Shown here: piece by piece, positions 1-5,942 of the stretch | Layout: every line of letters begins with the position of its first letter | Numbering within the stretch: the first letter of the stretch is position 1 | Assembly (NCBI GenBank): GCA_913052435.1 | Contig: CAJXDV010000041.1 | Span: forward strand, 1-7,971 | From: an uncultured Pelagibacteraceae bacterium | GTDB taxonomy: Bacteria; Pseudomonadota; Alphaproteobacteria; Pelagibacterales; Pelagibacteraceae | Direction of reading: 5' to 3' | DNA: 7,971 bases | Translations under genes and position numbers: made by a program | Notes under the pieces: generated by a model | The model's database searches: none | What the model was told of the DNA's origin: nothing | What the model saw: only the letters and a program-made list of their open reading frames with translations

Positions 1-70
1 GTGCACACATTGTTTTAGCATCTATGCACCAAATAAGTTCTATTTTTTTAGTTAGTTCTTCTGTTTATCT

Positions 71-95
71 GTTATATCTAAACTCAAGATCTAAC
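71..95. repeat. Imperfect inverted repeat after the metY operon
   Basis: GTTATATCT (71-79) and AGATCTAAC (87-95) are inverted copies with 8 of 9 positions pairing across a 7-base loop. The element sits just past the stop of the remnant on the minus strand, where a leftward terminator would be expected. No T tract follows on the minus strand, so an intrinsic terminator is not well supported. The rest of 1-104 shows no open frame I can assign. Confidence 0.3.
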
Positions 96-104
96 AAACA
101 ATTT

Positions 105-190
105 TCAATCTAGACTACTAGTTTGATTTAAATCTACATTAATATTATCCGGATGCACGATACCAGTAGATAATCTTACATATCGTTGAG
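105..190 (-). pseudogene. C-terminal remnant of a metY/CGS-family PLP enzyme
   Basis: Immediately after the hydrolase stop, the minus strand reads QRYVRLSTGIVHPDNI, then NVDLNQTSSLD and a TGA stop at 107-105. The pattern RLS-x-G-I-x-H-x-D-(N/D)-(I/L)-x-x-DL-x-Q is the conserved C-terminal signature of Cys/Met-metabolism PLP enzymes, usually seen as RLSVGIEHIDDLIADLDQ. The intact metY here ends with a related but different version (RLSVGLEDIEDIKNDF). Only about 28 codons are present. Upstream this frame runs into the hydrolase gene as a shadow, and no start codon, catalytic lysine or other enzyme part is visible. I infer the tail of a lost or replaced paralogue. A chance match is possible because the segment is so short. 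Confidence 0.45.
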
Positions 191-1009
191 TTACGCTAAT
201 AAAGGCGGATAATTTGTTGTTATAAATTTTTTTAGTATAGCCAAAGTTTTATCGGCTTCTTCTAATAACATCATGTGACCACAGTTATCAATAATATGTA
301 TTTTGCTGTCTTTAATTAAATCGGCTAATTTTTTACCTTCTTTTAAAGTGCACATTTTATCATGAACAGCCAAAATAGATAATGTGGGAATACTTATTTT
401 TTTAGCTGCTTCAAATCCATTTTTATAGTTGTCACATGCTCTAAAATCTACTCCTAGAGTATCCTTAATTTCTCTGGTTTGTGCTAACATTTTAGCTGTG
501 TTTATATGATATAAACCAGGAACTGGATGACCACCAAAATGACCAGCAGGACCATGTGCCCAGTCCATCATCAAGTCTATTGCTTTAGGGTCATTATTTT
601 CTGCTAAAGACAATAATTCAGGATTCATAGGTATGGTACCAGCACCACCCAATAGACTTAATGTTTTAATTTTGTCTGGATATCTAGAAGCACATTCCAT
701 AGTAACCAAACACCCTTGAGAATGTCCCACCAAAGAAGTCTCTTTATATCCTACTGTCATCATTACATCATTTATCCATACAGCCATTTCTTCAATAGTT
801 TTTAAACTCTCACCTCCTGAAAGACCATGACCGGGCATATCTAGGGCCAAAACACTATATCCATGAAATGCAAAATATCGAGTTTGCAAAACCCAGCACA
901 TATGAGTCAAACCACTTCCGTGAACAAAGATAATTAGTGGTTTTTTTTTATCAAAAGGTCTTCCACCTGTTGAAGCGTAGACATCGCTATTATTAACCTT
1001 AAATTTCAT
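191..1009 (-). CDS. Alpha/beta-hydrolase fold protein coupled to metY
   Basis: A 272-residue single-domain alpha/beta hydrolase, predicted cytosolic, with no signal peptide. The visible motifs are the oxyanion-hole HGSG (30-33), the nucleophile elbow GHSQG with Ser97, a likely acid Asp217 in SILAVHD, and the catalytic His245 in NCGHM. The triad is therefore complete and the length is normal for the fold. A lid-like segment lies around 130-200. The ATG overlaps the metY stop as ATGA and has no Shine-Dalgarno of its own, so translation is probably coupled to metY. The fold covers esterases, lipases, dehalogenases and acyltransferases, and the substrate cannot be read from the motifs. It lacks the roughly 340-400-residue size and the GxSMGG elbow of the homoserine O-acetyltransferase MetX. 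A role in methionine or sulfur metabolism is inferred only from the coupling. Confidence 0.85.
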   Translation of the reverse strand: MKFKVNNSDVYASTGGRPFDKKKPLIIFVHGSGLTHMCWVLQTRYFAFHGYSVLALDMPGHGLSGGESLKTIEEMAVWINDVMMTVGYKETSLVGHSQGCLVTMECASRYPDKIKTLSLLGGAGTIPMNPELLSLAENNDPKAIDLMMDWAHGPAGHFGGHPVPGLYHINTAKMLAQTREIKDTLGVDFRACDNYKNGFEAAKKISIPTLSILAVHDKMCTLKEGKKLADLIKDSKIHIIDNCGHMMLLEEADKTLAILKKFITTNYPPLLA

Positions 1010-2334
1010 TGATTTGAAACAAGTTTTGGCTTTCTAGCAGCCCTAAATCCATTCTCAAAATCATTTTTTATATCTTCTATATCTTCCAAGCCTACAGATA
1101 ATCTAATCATATCATGAGATAAACCAGCAAACTTTAAAGTAGCTTCATCCATTTGAGAATGTGTTGCTGATGCTGGATGTAGTACCAAAGTTCTAGTATC
1201 ACCAACATTTGCAAGGTGAGAAGCGAGCTTAACATTATTTATAAACGCTTCTCCAGCTTCTTTACCACCTTTAATACCAAAAGCTATCATTGAACCTCGA
1301 CCTTTAGGTAAAAGTTTTTTTGCTAAATCATGATCGGGATGACTAGGTACACTCGGATGTGAAACCCATGCGACACTGCTATGTTCTAATAAATATTCAA
1401 CCATTTTTTCAGCATTGGAACAATGCTTTTGCATTCTTACTGATAAAGTTTCAATACCTTGTAATACATTCCAAGCATTTTGTGGACTTAAACAAGGTCC
1501 AAAATCTCTCATGCCCTCAGCTCTTGCTTTCATAGTAAAAGCAGTTGGTCCAAATTCTTCAGCAAATGATAATCCATGATAGCCTTCATAAGGAGCTGTC
1601 ATGGTTGGAAATTTGTCATTTTGCATCCAATTAAATTTTCCTCCCTCTACTATTATACCTGCCATTGACGATCCATGTCCCGCCATCCATTTTGTTAAAG
1701 AGTGGATTACTATGTCAGCACCATGTTCAAATGGTTTACAAAGATATGGAGTTTGATATGTAGAATCTACCATTAAGGGAATGCCAGCTTCGTGAGCTAT
1801 TTTAGCAACTTCTGGCATGTTCATAATTTCATTTCCTGGATTACCTACAAGTTCACCAAATATAACTTTGGTATTTTTTTGAATAGCTTTTTTAAAGCCT
1901 AGAGTATCCCTAGGTTTAACAAAAGTAGTTTTAATCCCGAATTTTGGTAAAGTTAATCTGAATAAGTTTACTGTACCACCGTATAATTGTGACGATACAA
2001 CCAAATGATCTCCTGCTTCACACAACGTCATTACAGCTAAAAATATTGCACTCATCCCAGAAGAAGTTGCTAAGGCTGCAGTTCCTCCCTCAAGTGAAGC
2101 AACTCTTTCTTCTAATACAGCTACTGTCGGATTTGATATTCGACTATATATGTGACCACCTCTTTCAAGATTAAAAAGTGCAGCAGCATGATCTACATCA
2201 TCAAAAATATAAGAGGTTGTTTGATATATAGGCACTTGCCTTGAACCTGCATTTTTATGAGGTTGATAACCTGCGTGTAAACTTAATGTGTCAAATTTAT
2301 AAGTCTTTGGAACAATTTTCTTTTTCTCACTCAT
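1006..2334 (-). CDS. metY: O-acetylhomoserine sulfhydrylase (thiol-lyase)
   Basis: A PLP-dependent enzyme of the Cys/Met-metabolism family (442 residues) that condenses O-acetylhomoserine with sulfide or methanethiol to give homocysteine or methionine. Visible landmarks are YSRISNPT (63-70), the cofactor-stacking SSQLYGGT region (114-121), Asp190 in MVDSTYQTPYL, the Schiff-base Lys215 in HSLTKWMAGHG, and the C-terminal GDTRTLVLHPASATHSQ (378-394) with RLSVGLED. The insert around 235-280 is characteristic of the longer sulfhydrylases as opposed to cystathionine gamma-synthase or lyase. I chose the ATG at 2334-2332 because AAAAGGA sits 6 bases upstream and MSEKKK begins the conserved protein. 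An in-frame extension to 2421 would translate the structured leader. It is first in the leftward unit and its stop overlaps the hydrolase start. SAM control is likely through the leader. Local composition is less A/T-biased than in argC: 24 G/C in 1621-1680 against 5 in 3541-3600. Confidence 0.95.
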   Translation of the reverse strand: MSEKKKIVPKTYKFDTLSLHAGYQPHKNAGSRQVPIYQTTSYIFDDVDHAAALFNLERGGHIYSRISNPTVAVLEERVASLEGGTAALATSSGMSAIFLAVMTLCEAGDHLVVSSQLYGGTVNLFRLTLPKFGIKTTFVKPRDTLGFKKAIQKNTKVIFGELVGNPGNEIMNMPEVAKIAHEAGIPLMVDSTYQTPYLCKPFEHGADIVIHSLTKWMAGHGSSMAGIIVEGGKFNWMQNDKFPTMTAPYEGYHGLSFAEEFGPTAFTMKARAEGMRDFGPCLSPQNAWNVLQGIETLSVRMQKHCSNAEKMVEYLLEHSSVAWVSHPSVPSHPDHDLAKKLLPKGRGSMIAFGIKGGKEAGEAFINNVKLASHLANVGDTRTLVLHPASATHSQMDEATLKFAGLSHDMIRLSVGLEDIEDIKNDFENGFRAARKPKLVSNQ

Positions 2335-2340
2335 AAAAAT

Positions 2341-2347
2341 TCCTTTT
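2341..2347 (-). promoter_or_regulatory. Shine-Dalgarno of metY
   Basis: AAAAGGA on the minus strand ends 6 bases before the metY ATG. It fixes the start at 2334 and excludes the longer in-frame extension. It is the clearest ribosome-binding site in the window, and its GGA is the proposed 3' partner of the leader pseudoknot. Confidence 0.75.
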
Positions 2348-2401
2348 ATAAGATTATAATTTTTGGACCTAATATATCCTTTAAAACAACATTTTTTTAA
2401 A
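2341..2401 (-). promoter_or_regulatory. Candidate SAM-V-type riboswitch in the metY leader
   Basis: The leader holds a stem formed by AAGGAUAU (2381-2374) and AUAAUCUU (2357-2350), with 7 of 8 positions paired including one G-U, closing a 16-base loop. Loop bases UCC (2367-2365) can pair with GGA (2343-2341) of the Shine-Dalgarno, giving an H-type pseudoknot that would hide the ribosome site. A second hairpin, UUUAAAA (2401-2395) with UUUUAAA (2386-2380), overlaps the 5' side of the first stem and is mutually exclusive with it. SAM-V is a small pseudoknotted SAM aptamer described upstream of metY in SAR11 that ends in the Shine-Dalgarno. Position and topology fit. I could not check the consensus base by base, so the class is an inference. 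Confidence 0.55.
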
Positions 2402-2432
2402 CATTTATTAATCAAATACAATTATTAATTCT

Positions 2433-2461
2433 ATTACAAGATTAATATAATAAATTGACAA
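2433..2461 (-). promoter_or_regulatory. metY promoter
   Basis: On the minus strand, TTGTCA (2461-2456, 5 of 6 to the sigma-70 -35 consensus) is followed by a 17-base spacer and TGTAAT (2438-2433, 5 of 6 to the -10 consensus). The predicted start, near 2426, gives a leader of about 90 bases that includes the whole candidate riboswitch. The -35 overlaps that of the opposite rplM promoter. The region is A/T-rich, so -10-like words are common. The correctly spaced -35 is what makes this credible. Confidence 0.6.
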
Positions 2462-2483
2462 TATATATAATAATAAGTATTAA
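2455..2483 (+). promoter_or_regulatory. rplM-rpsI promoter
   Basis: A perfect TTGACA (2455-2460) is followed, after 17 bases, by TATTAA (2478-2483, 4 of 6 to consensus). The expected transcript start is about 2490, only 3-4 bases before the rplM ATG at 2494. No Shine-Dalgarno lies before that ATG, consistent with a leaderless or nearly leaderless mRNA. An exact TATAAT at 2466-2471 lies too close to the -35 (5 bases) to pair with it. Confidence 0.55.
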
Positions 2484-2493
2484 TCCCGCATCC

Positions 2494-2952
2494 ATGACAA
2501 AATTTGTTAAAAAAGACGACGTTAATAGCAAGTGGTTTGAAATCGATGCCAAAGGTGCGGTAGTAGGTAGATTAGCCACAATTGTATCTAAAATCATTAG
2601 AGGAAAAAACAAAACAACATTCACACCCCATATGGATCACGGAGACTTTGTAGTGATTAAAAATGTTGACCAAATTAAATTTACAGGAAGTAAATTTCAA
2701 AACAAAAAATATTACAGACATACCGGACATCCTGGTGGTATTAAGGAAACTTCACCTGAAAAACTTCATTCATCTAAACCCGGAGAAGTTTTAAAACTGG
2801 CTGTAAAGAGAATGTTGCCAGATGGCCCTCTTGCAAAAAAACAATTAACAAAATTGAAAATTTATGCAGGATCTGACCATCCCCATAATGCTCAAAACCC
2901 TCAAATAATTGAACTATCTAAATTAAACGAAAAAAATATTGCAAGAAATTAA
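2494..2952 (+). CDS. rplM: 50S ribosomal protein L13
   Basis: Large-subunit ribosomal protein L13 (152 residues, typical for alphaproteobacteria). Recognisable blocks are KWFEIDAKGAVVGRLAT (13-29), FTPHMDHGDFVVIKN (43-57), the YRHTGHPGG loop (74-82), the RMLPDGPLAKKQLTKLKIY segment (106-124) and the SDHPHNAQNP tail (127-136). I chose the ATG at 2494 because the family begins close to MTKFVKK. A TTG at 2455 is in frame but lies in the promoter -35 and would add 13 unlikely hydrophobic residues. rpsI follows after one base, the usual L13-S9 pair. There is no Shine-Dalgarno upstream. Confidence 0.97.
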   Translation: MTKFVKKDDVNSKWFEIDAKGAVVGRLATIVSKIIRGKNKTTFTPHMDHGDFVVIKNVDQIKFTGSKFQNKKYYRHTGHPGGIKETSPEKLHSSKPGEVLKLAVKRMLPDGPLAKKQLTKLKIYAGSDHPHNAQNPQIIELSKLNEKNIARN

Positions 2953-2953
2953 A

Positions 2954-3385
2954 ATGGAAAATAATCAACAAGAATCTACAAAAAATAAATTAAACTTCAA
3001 AGACAGCAAATATGCTACTGGAAGAAGAAAAACCTCTATAGCTAAAGTTTGGTTGAAAAAAGGAACTGGTAAGATTTTTGTAAACGGAAAAAATTTTGAT
3101 GATTATTTCACTAGAGAAAATCATAAAATACAAATATTAAGACCATTTGAAATCATTAATCAATCAACTGAATATGATGTTAATTCTAAAGTTGTTGGTG
3201 GTGGACACACAGGACAAGCTGGTGCATTAGTACATGGTATTTCTAGAGCATTGCTTAAGTTTGATGAAAATTTTAAACCTACCTTAAGAAAAGAAAAATT
3301 AACAACAAGAGATTCAAGATCTGTTGAAAGAAAAAAACCTGGTCGAGCCAAAGCCAGAAAAAGCTTTCAGTTTTCTAAAAGATAA
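2954..3385 (+). CDS. rpsI: 30S ribosomal protein S9
   Basis: Small-subunit ribosomal protein S9 (143 residues). A short variable N-terminus (1-17) precedes YATGRRKTSIAKVWL (20-34), the S9 signature GGGHTGQAGALVHGISRAL (82-100), and the basic tail KKPGRAKARKSFQFSKR. The terminal KR is the part of S9 that reaches toward P-site tRNA. The ATG at 2954, one base after the rplM stop, is preferred over an in-frame upstream start at 2939 that overlaps rplM. It is co-transcribed with rplM. Its stop codon lies inside the hairpin that probably ends the ribosomal transcript. Confidence 0.97.
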   Translation: MENNQQESTKNKLNFKDSKYATGRRKTSIAKVWLKKGTGKIFVNGKNFDDYFTRENHKIQILRPFEIINQSTEYDVNSKVVGGGHTGQAGALVHGISRALLKFDENFKPTLRKEKLTTRDSRSVERKKPGRAKARKSFQFSKR

Positions 3386-3395
3386 TATCTTTTTT
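3377..3395 (+). terminator. Possible A/T-rich terminator after rpsI
   Basis: AAAAGAT (3377-3383) and ATCTTTT (3387-3393) form a perfect 7-bp inverted repeat with a 3-base loop, running into T at 3390-3395. The rpsI stop codon is in the hairpin. The stem has only one G-C pair, so it would be weak and may only attenuate readthrough into argC. Confidence 0.4.
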
Positions 3396-3404
3396 ATCAA
3401 CAAC

Positions 3405-3413
3405 TGTTATATT
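3405..3413 (+). promoter_or_regulatory. Extended -10 promoter at argC
   Basis: TGTTATATT (3405-3413) reads as an extended -10 (TG, one base, TATATT with 5 of 6 to consensus). No good -35 is seen. The transcript start would fall at about 3419-3420, on the argC ATG itself, suggesting a leaderless message. It follows directly after the rpsI terminator-like hairpin. Confidence 0.35.
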
Positions 3414-3418
3414 AAATT

Positions 3419-4444
3419 ATGAACATGATTAATGTGCTTATTGCAGGAGCAACTGGTTATATTGGTATTCAACTCACAAAAATATTAGCCAAACACAAAA
3501 ATGTTAAAATTAAACATCTTTGTGGAAACTCATCTATTGGTAAAAAAATTTCATATTTTGATAAAAGTTTAAATAATAAAAAATTACCTAAAATTATTAA
3601 ATTTAATAAAAAATTACTTACTGATATAGATGCTATATTTACAGCCTTACCAGACGGAGAAACTCAAAAGATATCAAAATTACTACTTAAAAAAAATATA
3701 TTAATAGATCTTTCTGCTGACTTTAGATTAAGAAAAGCTAAAGATTTTCTTAAATGGTATAAAAATAAACATCAAGCTAAACACATGATCAAAAAAAGCA
3801 TTTATGCTTTACCTGAAATTAAAAAAAATTTAATAAAAAAATATTCAATAATTTCATGTCCAGGATGTTATCCAACATCAATTTTATTACCTTTAATACC
3901 CTTGATTAATAAAAATTTAATTAATAATAAAAATATTATAATAGATTCAAAATCAGGATATTCAGGAGCAGGTAGAGCCGTACATAAAAAATATAAAGAT
4001 AAAAATCTTTATGAGTCTTTAAGCGCTTATGGATTAGCCTCACATAGACACAACTCAGAAATACAACAAGAGTTAGATTTAAATACAGGAAAAAAAAATA
4101 AATTCCAATTTACTCCACATTTAACTCCAATGTTTAGAGGCATATTAAGTACAATTTATTTAGACCTCAACAAAGGTGTAACTCAAAATATGATTATTTC
4201 ATATTTAAACAAACATTATAAGAATCAACCATTTATAAAGATAGCTAAAGCAGATACTTTTCTTAGCACAAATGATGTAATCAATACAAACAATTGTATT
4301 ATTTCTGTCTGCAAAAGCAAATATAAAAACAAAATTATATTATTGTCTAGTATCGATAATTTGATTAAAGGTGGTGCTGGCCAAGCTGTACAAAATATGA
4401 ATATATTTTATGATTTTAACGAAAGAGAAGGGTTAAGTGATTAG
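3419..4444 (+). CDS. argC: N-acetyl-gamma-glutamyl-phosphate reductase
   Basis: Third step of arginine synthesis: NADPH-dependent reduction of N-acetylglutamyl-5-phosphate to the semialdehyde, in the cytosol. The protein has 341 residues, the normal long form. Landmarks are the Rossmann glycine motif GATGYIG (10-16), ALPDG (76-80), IDLSADFRL (96-104), catalytic Cys150 in CPGCYPTS, SGYSGAGR (179-186), the SHRHNSEI histidine region (208-215), TPHLTPMFRGILST (232-245) and the C-terminal DNLIKGGAGQAVQNMN (313-328). The usual NPGCYPT is CPGCYPT here, adding Cys147 three residues before the nucleophile. The base composition is extremely A/T-rich, with lysine and asparagine filling non-conserved positions. 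A second ATG at 3425 is also possible. There is no Shine-Dalgarno. The 3' end overlaps the next gene by 8 bases. Confidence 0.95.
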   Translation: MNMINVLIAGATGYIGIQLTKILAKHKNVKIKHLCGNSSIGKKISYFDKSLNNKKLPKIIKFNKKLLTDIDAIFTALPDGETQKISKLLLKKNILIDLSADFRLRKAKDFLKWYKNKHQAKHMIKKSIYALPEIKKNLIKKYSIISCPGCYPTSILLPLIPLINKNLINNKNIIIDSKSGYSGAGRAVHKKYKDKNLYESLSAYGLASHRHNSEIQQELDLNTGKKNKFQFTPHLTPMFRGILSTIYLDLNKGVTQNMIISYLNKHYKNQPFIKIAKADTFLSTNDVINTNNCIISVCKSKYKNKIILLSSIDNLIKGGAGQAVQNMNIFYDFNEREGLSD

Positions 4445-4649
4445 ATTAATTCTAGCTTTAATATTACTATTGCTTTTAACAAATTGTTCAGTTGATACAA
4501 AAAGTGGTTTTTGGAAAAATAAAAAAGAGTCAAAAATCATTAAAAAAATATCGGATATTAGATTTGATTATGATTTATCTTTTAATCAATTTAAAGAAAA
4601 TGCAATTGAATATGGAAAACTTAGTAACTATCCTAAATTAGATAAGTAA
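4437..4649 (+). CDS. Small predicted lipoprotein
   Basis: A 70-residue protein starting at GTG 4437 with an SD-like GAAGGG 4 bases upstream. A hydrophobic signal (residues 4-14, almost all Leu/Ile) ends in the lipobox LLTNC, so Cys17 is the predicted lipidated residue. Asn at -1 departs from the usual Gly/Ala/Ser. The mature part is about 54 residues, charged, and has no domain I recognise. The CSVDTKSGFW start recalls the N-terminus of BamB-like lipoproteins in related bacteria, but no beta-propeller follows. It may be a shortened descendant or unrelated. It overlaps argC by 8 bases and precedes hom by one base, so it is co-transcribed. Function unknown. Confidence 0.75.
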   Translation: MIRLILALILLLLLTNCSVDTKSGFWKNKKESKIIKKISDIRFDYDLSFNQFKENAIEYGKLSNYPKLDK

Positions 4650-4650
4650 A

Positions 4651-5940
4651 ATGAAAAAAACAATTAATATTGCTGTTGTTGGTCTTGGTAAAATTGGTTC
4701 CTATCTATTAAATGAATTAAATTCCAAAAAAAAAGATATTTATATAAAAACAGGAAAAAAAATAAAAGTTGTTGCTATATCGGCTCGAAATAAAAATAAA
4801 AAAAGACAATTTAAAATTAATAAAAATATTTTTTACACAAACCCATTAAAAATAATTAATGACAAAAAAATTGATATTTTAATTGAGGCTATAGGAAGTT
4901 CTGATGGAATATCTAAAAAAATTGTAGAAAAAGCTTTAAAAAATAAAATACATGTTATTACTCCAAATAAAGCTTTAATTTCAAAACATGGAGATTATTT
5001 AGCTGTACTTGCTGAAAAAAATAAAGTTAATCTTGAGTTTGAAGCATCAGTTGGTGGAGGAATTCCAGTTTTAAGAACTATAAAAGAAGGTCTTGCAACA
5101 AACAAAATTAAAAAAGTTTACGGCATTCTAAATGGAACTTGCAATTATATTCTTTCTGAAATGGAACAAACAAAGGATAGTTTTGCAAATGTTTTAAGCA
5201 AAGCCCAAAAACTTGGTTATGCAGAACCTGGAAATCCTAAGTTTGACTTAAATGGATATGATGCGTTAGCAAAAGTTAAAATACTTTCAGCTTTATCCTT
5301 TAATAATAAAATTTCTAATTCAAAATATTTAATGGAAGGTATCGAAAATATTGATAGTAAGGATTTTGAAATTGTTGATCAATTAAATTATAGAATTAAA
5401 TTATTAGGCATTACCGAAATAATAAATAATCAATTATTTGAACGTGTCCATCCATGTTTAGTCAAAAAAAATACTTATATTGGTAATGTTAATGGTGTTA
5501 TGAATGCAGTAATACTTGAGGGAAACCCTGTTGGAGAAAGTGTTTTGCAAGGAGAAGGTGCTGGTCCTGGACCAACATCATCAGCTTTAATGTCTGATCT
5601 ATTATCAATACTTAGAGGCAATATTAAATATCCCTTTGGAATTTCTGACAATAGAAGAAAAAAAGTTAAAATTTACGATATGAATAAATATTCTAATTCT
5701 CTTTATTTGAGACTAGAAGTTAAAGATAAACCTGGAGTTTTATCAATAATTACAAGACAATTAGCTAAGTTTAATATATCTGTACAACGATTAATTCAGA
5801 TACCAGATAATAAAAGAAAAACTGCCTCTATAGTTATTATTACACATGAAGCCAATGAACTAAATTCTAAAAAATGTTTAAAATCATTAAAAGTTAATAG
5901 CAATATATTAAAAGCTCCTGTCTTAATTAGATTATTTTAG
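4651..5940 (+). CDS. hom: Homoserine dehydrogenase with C-terminal ACT domain
   Basis: Reduces aspartate semialdehyde to homoserine, the branch point to threonine and methionine. The protein has 429 residues. The NAD(P) domain begins with VVGLGKIGSYLL (9-20). TPNKALIS (104-111) corresponds to the usual TANKALLA. The catalytic region has ASVGGGIPV (132-140), YGILNGTCNYIL (157-168) and GYDALAKVKIL (202-212), with likely catalytic Asp204 and Lys208. The preceding AEPGNPKFDL is one residue longer than the common AEADPTxD(I/V) form. An ACT domain (about 351-429, LEVKDKPGVLSIITRQL) suggests feedback regulation, classically by threonine. The ATG lies one base after the lipoprotein stop, with no Shine-Dalgarno. 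Its product is the precursor of the MetY substrate, linking the two divergent units. Confidence 0.95.
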   Translation: MKKTINIAVVGLGKIGSYLLNELNSKKKDIYIKTGKKIKVVAISARNKNKKRQFKINKNIFYTNPLKIINDKKIDILIEAIGSSDGISKKIVEKALKNKIHVITPNKALISKHGDYLAVLAEKNKVNLEFEASVGGGIPVLRTIKEGLATNKIKKVYGILNGTCNYILSEMEQTKDSFANVLSKAQKLGYAEPGNPKFDLNGYDALAKVKILSALSFNNKISNSKYLMEGIENIDSKDFEIVDQLNYRIKLLGITEIINNQLFERVHPCLVKKNTYIGNVNGVMNAVILEGNPVGESVLQGEGAGPGPTSSALMSDLLSILRGNIKYPFGISDNRRKKVKIYDMNKYSNSLYLRLEVKDKPGVLSIITRQLAKFNISVQRLIQIPDNKRKTASIVIITHEANELNSKKCLKSLKVNSNILKAPVLIRLF

Positions 5941-5942
5941 AT

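Noticed and set aside
1..29. Inverted GTGCA / TGCAC at the window edge as a terminator or RNA gene
   Set aside because: It has only 5 bp with a 19-base loop and no T tract, and the window edge hides the context.
1989..2174. 61-codon plus-strand open frame inside metY
   Set aside because: It is antisense to a strongly conserved part of metY, has a low-complexity translation and lacks any gene-like motif.
2335..2421. N-terminal extension of metY by 29 codons
   Set aside because: It would translate the structured leader and the Shine-Dalgarno. The ATG at 2334 has the ribosome site and begins the family-like protein.
2402..2460. A tandem SAM-II aptamer upstream of the SAM-V-like element
   Set aside because: Most of this stretch lies upstream of the predicted transcript start, and it is almost pure A/T without a credible aptamer stem or terminator hairpin.
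2442..2624. 60-codon minus-strand open frame overlapping the rplM start and the promoters
   Set aside because: It is antisense to conserved L13 codons, and its hydrophobic translation comes from complementing the Lys/Asn-rich sequence.
3160..3351. 63-codon minus-strand open frame inside rpsI
   Set aside because: It is a shadow of the conserved S9 core with no independent support.
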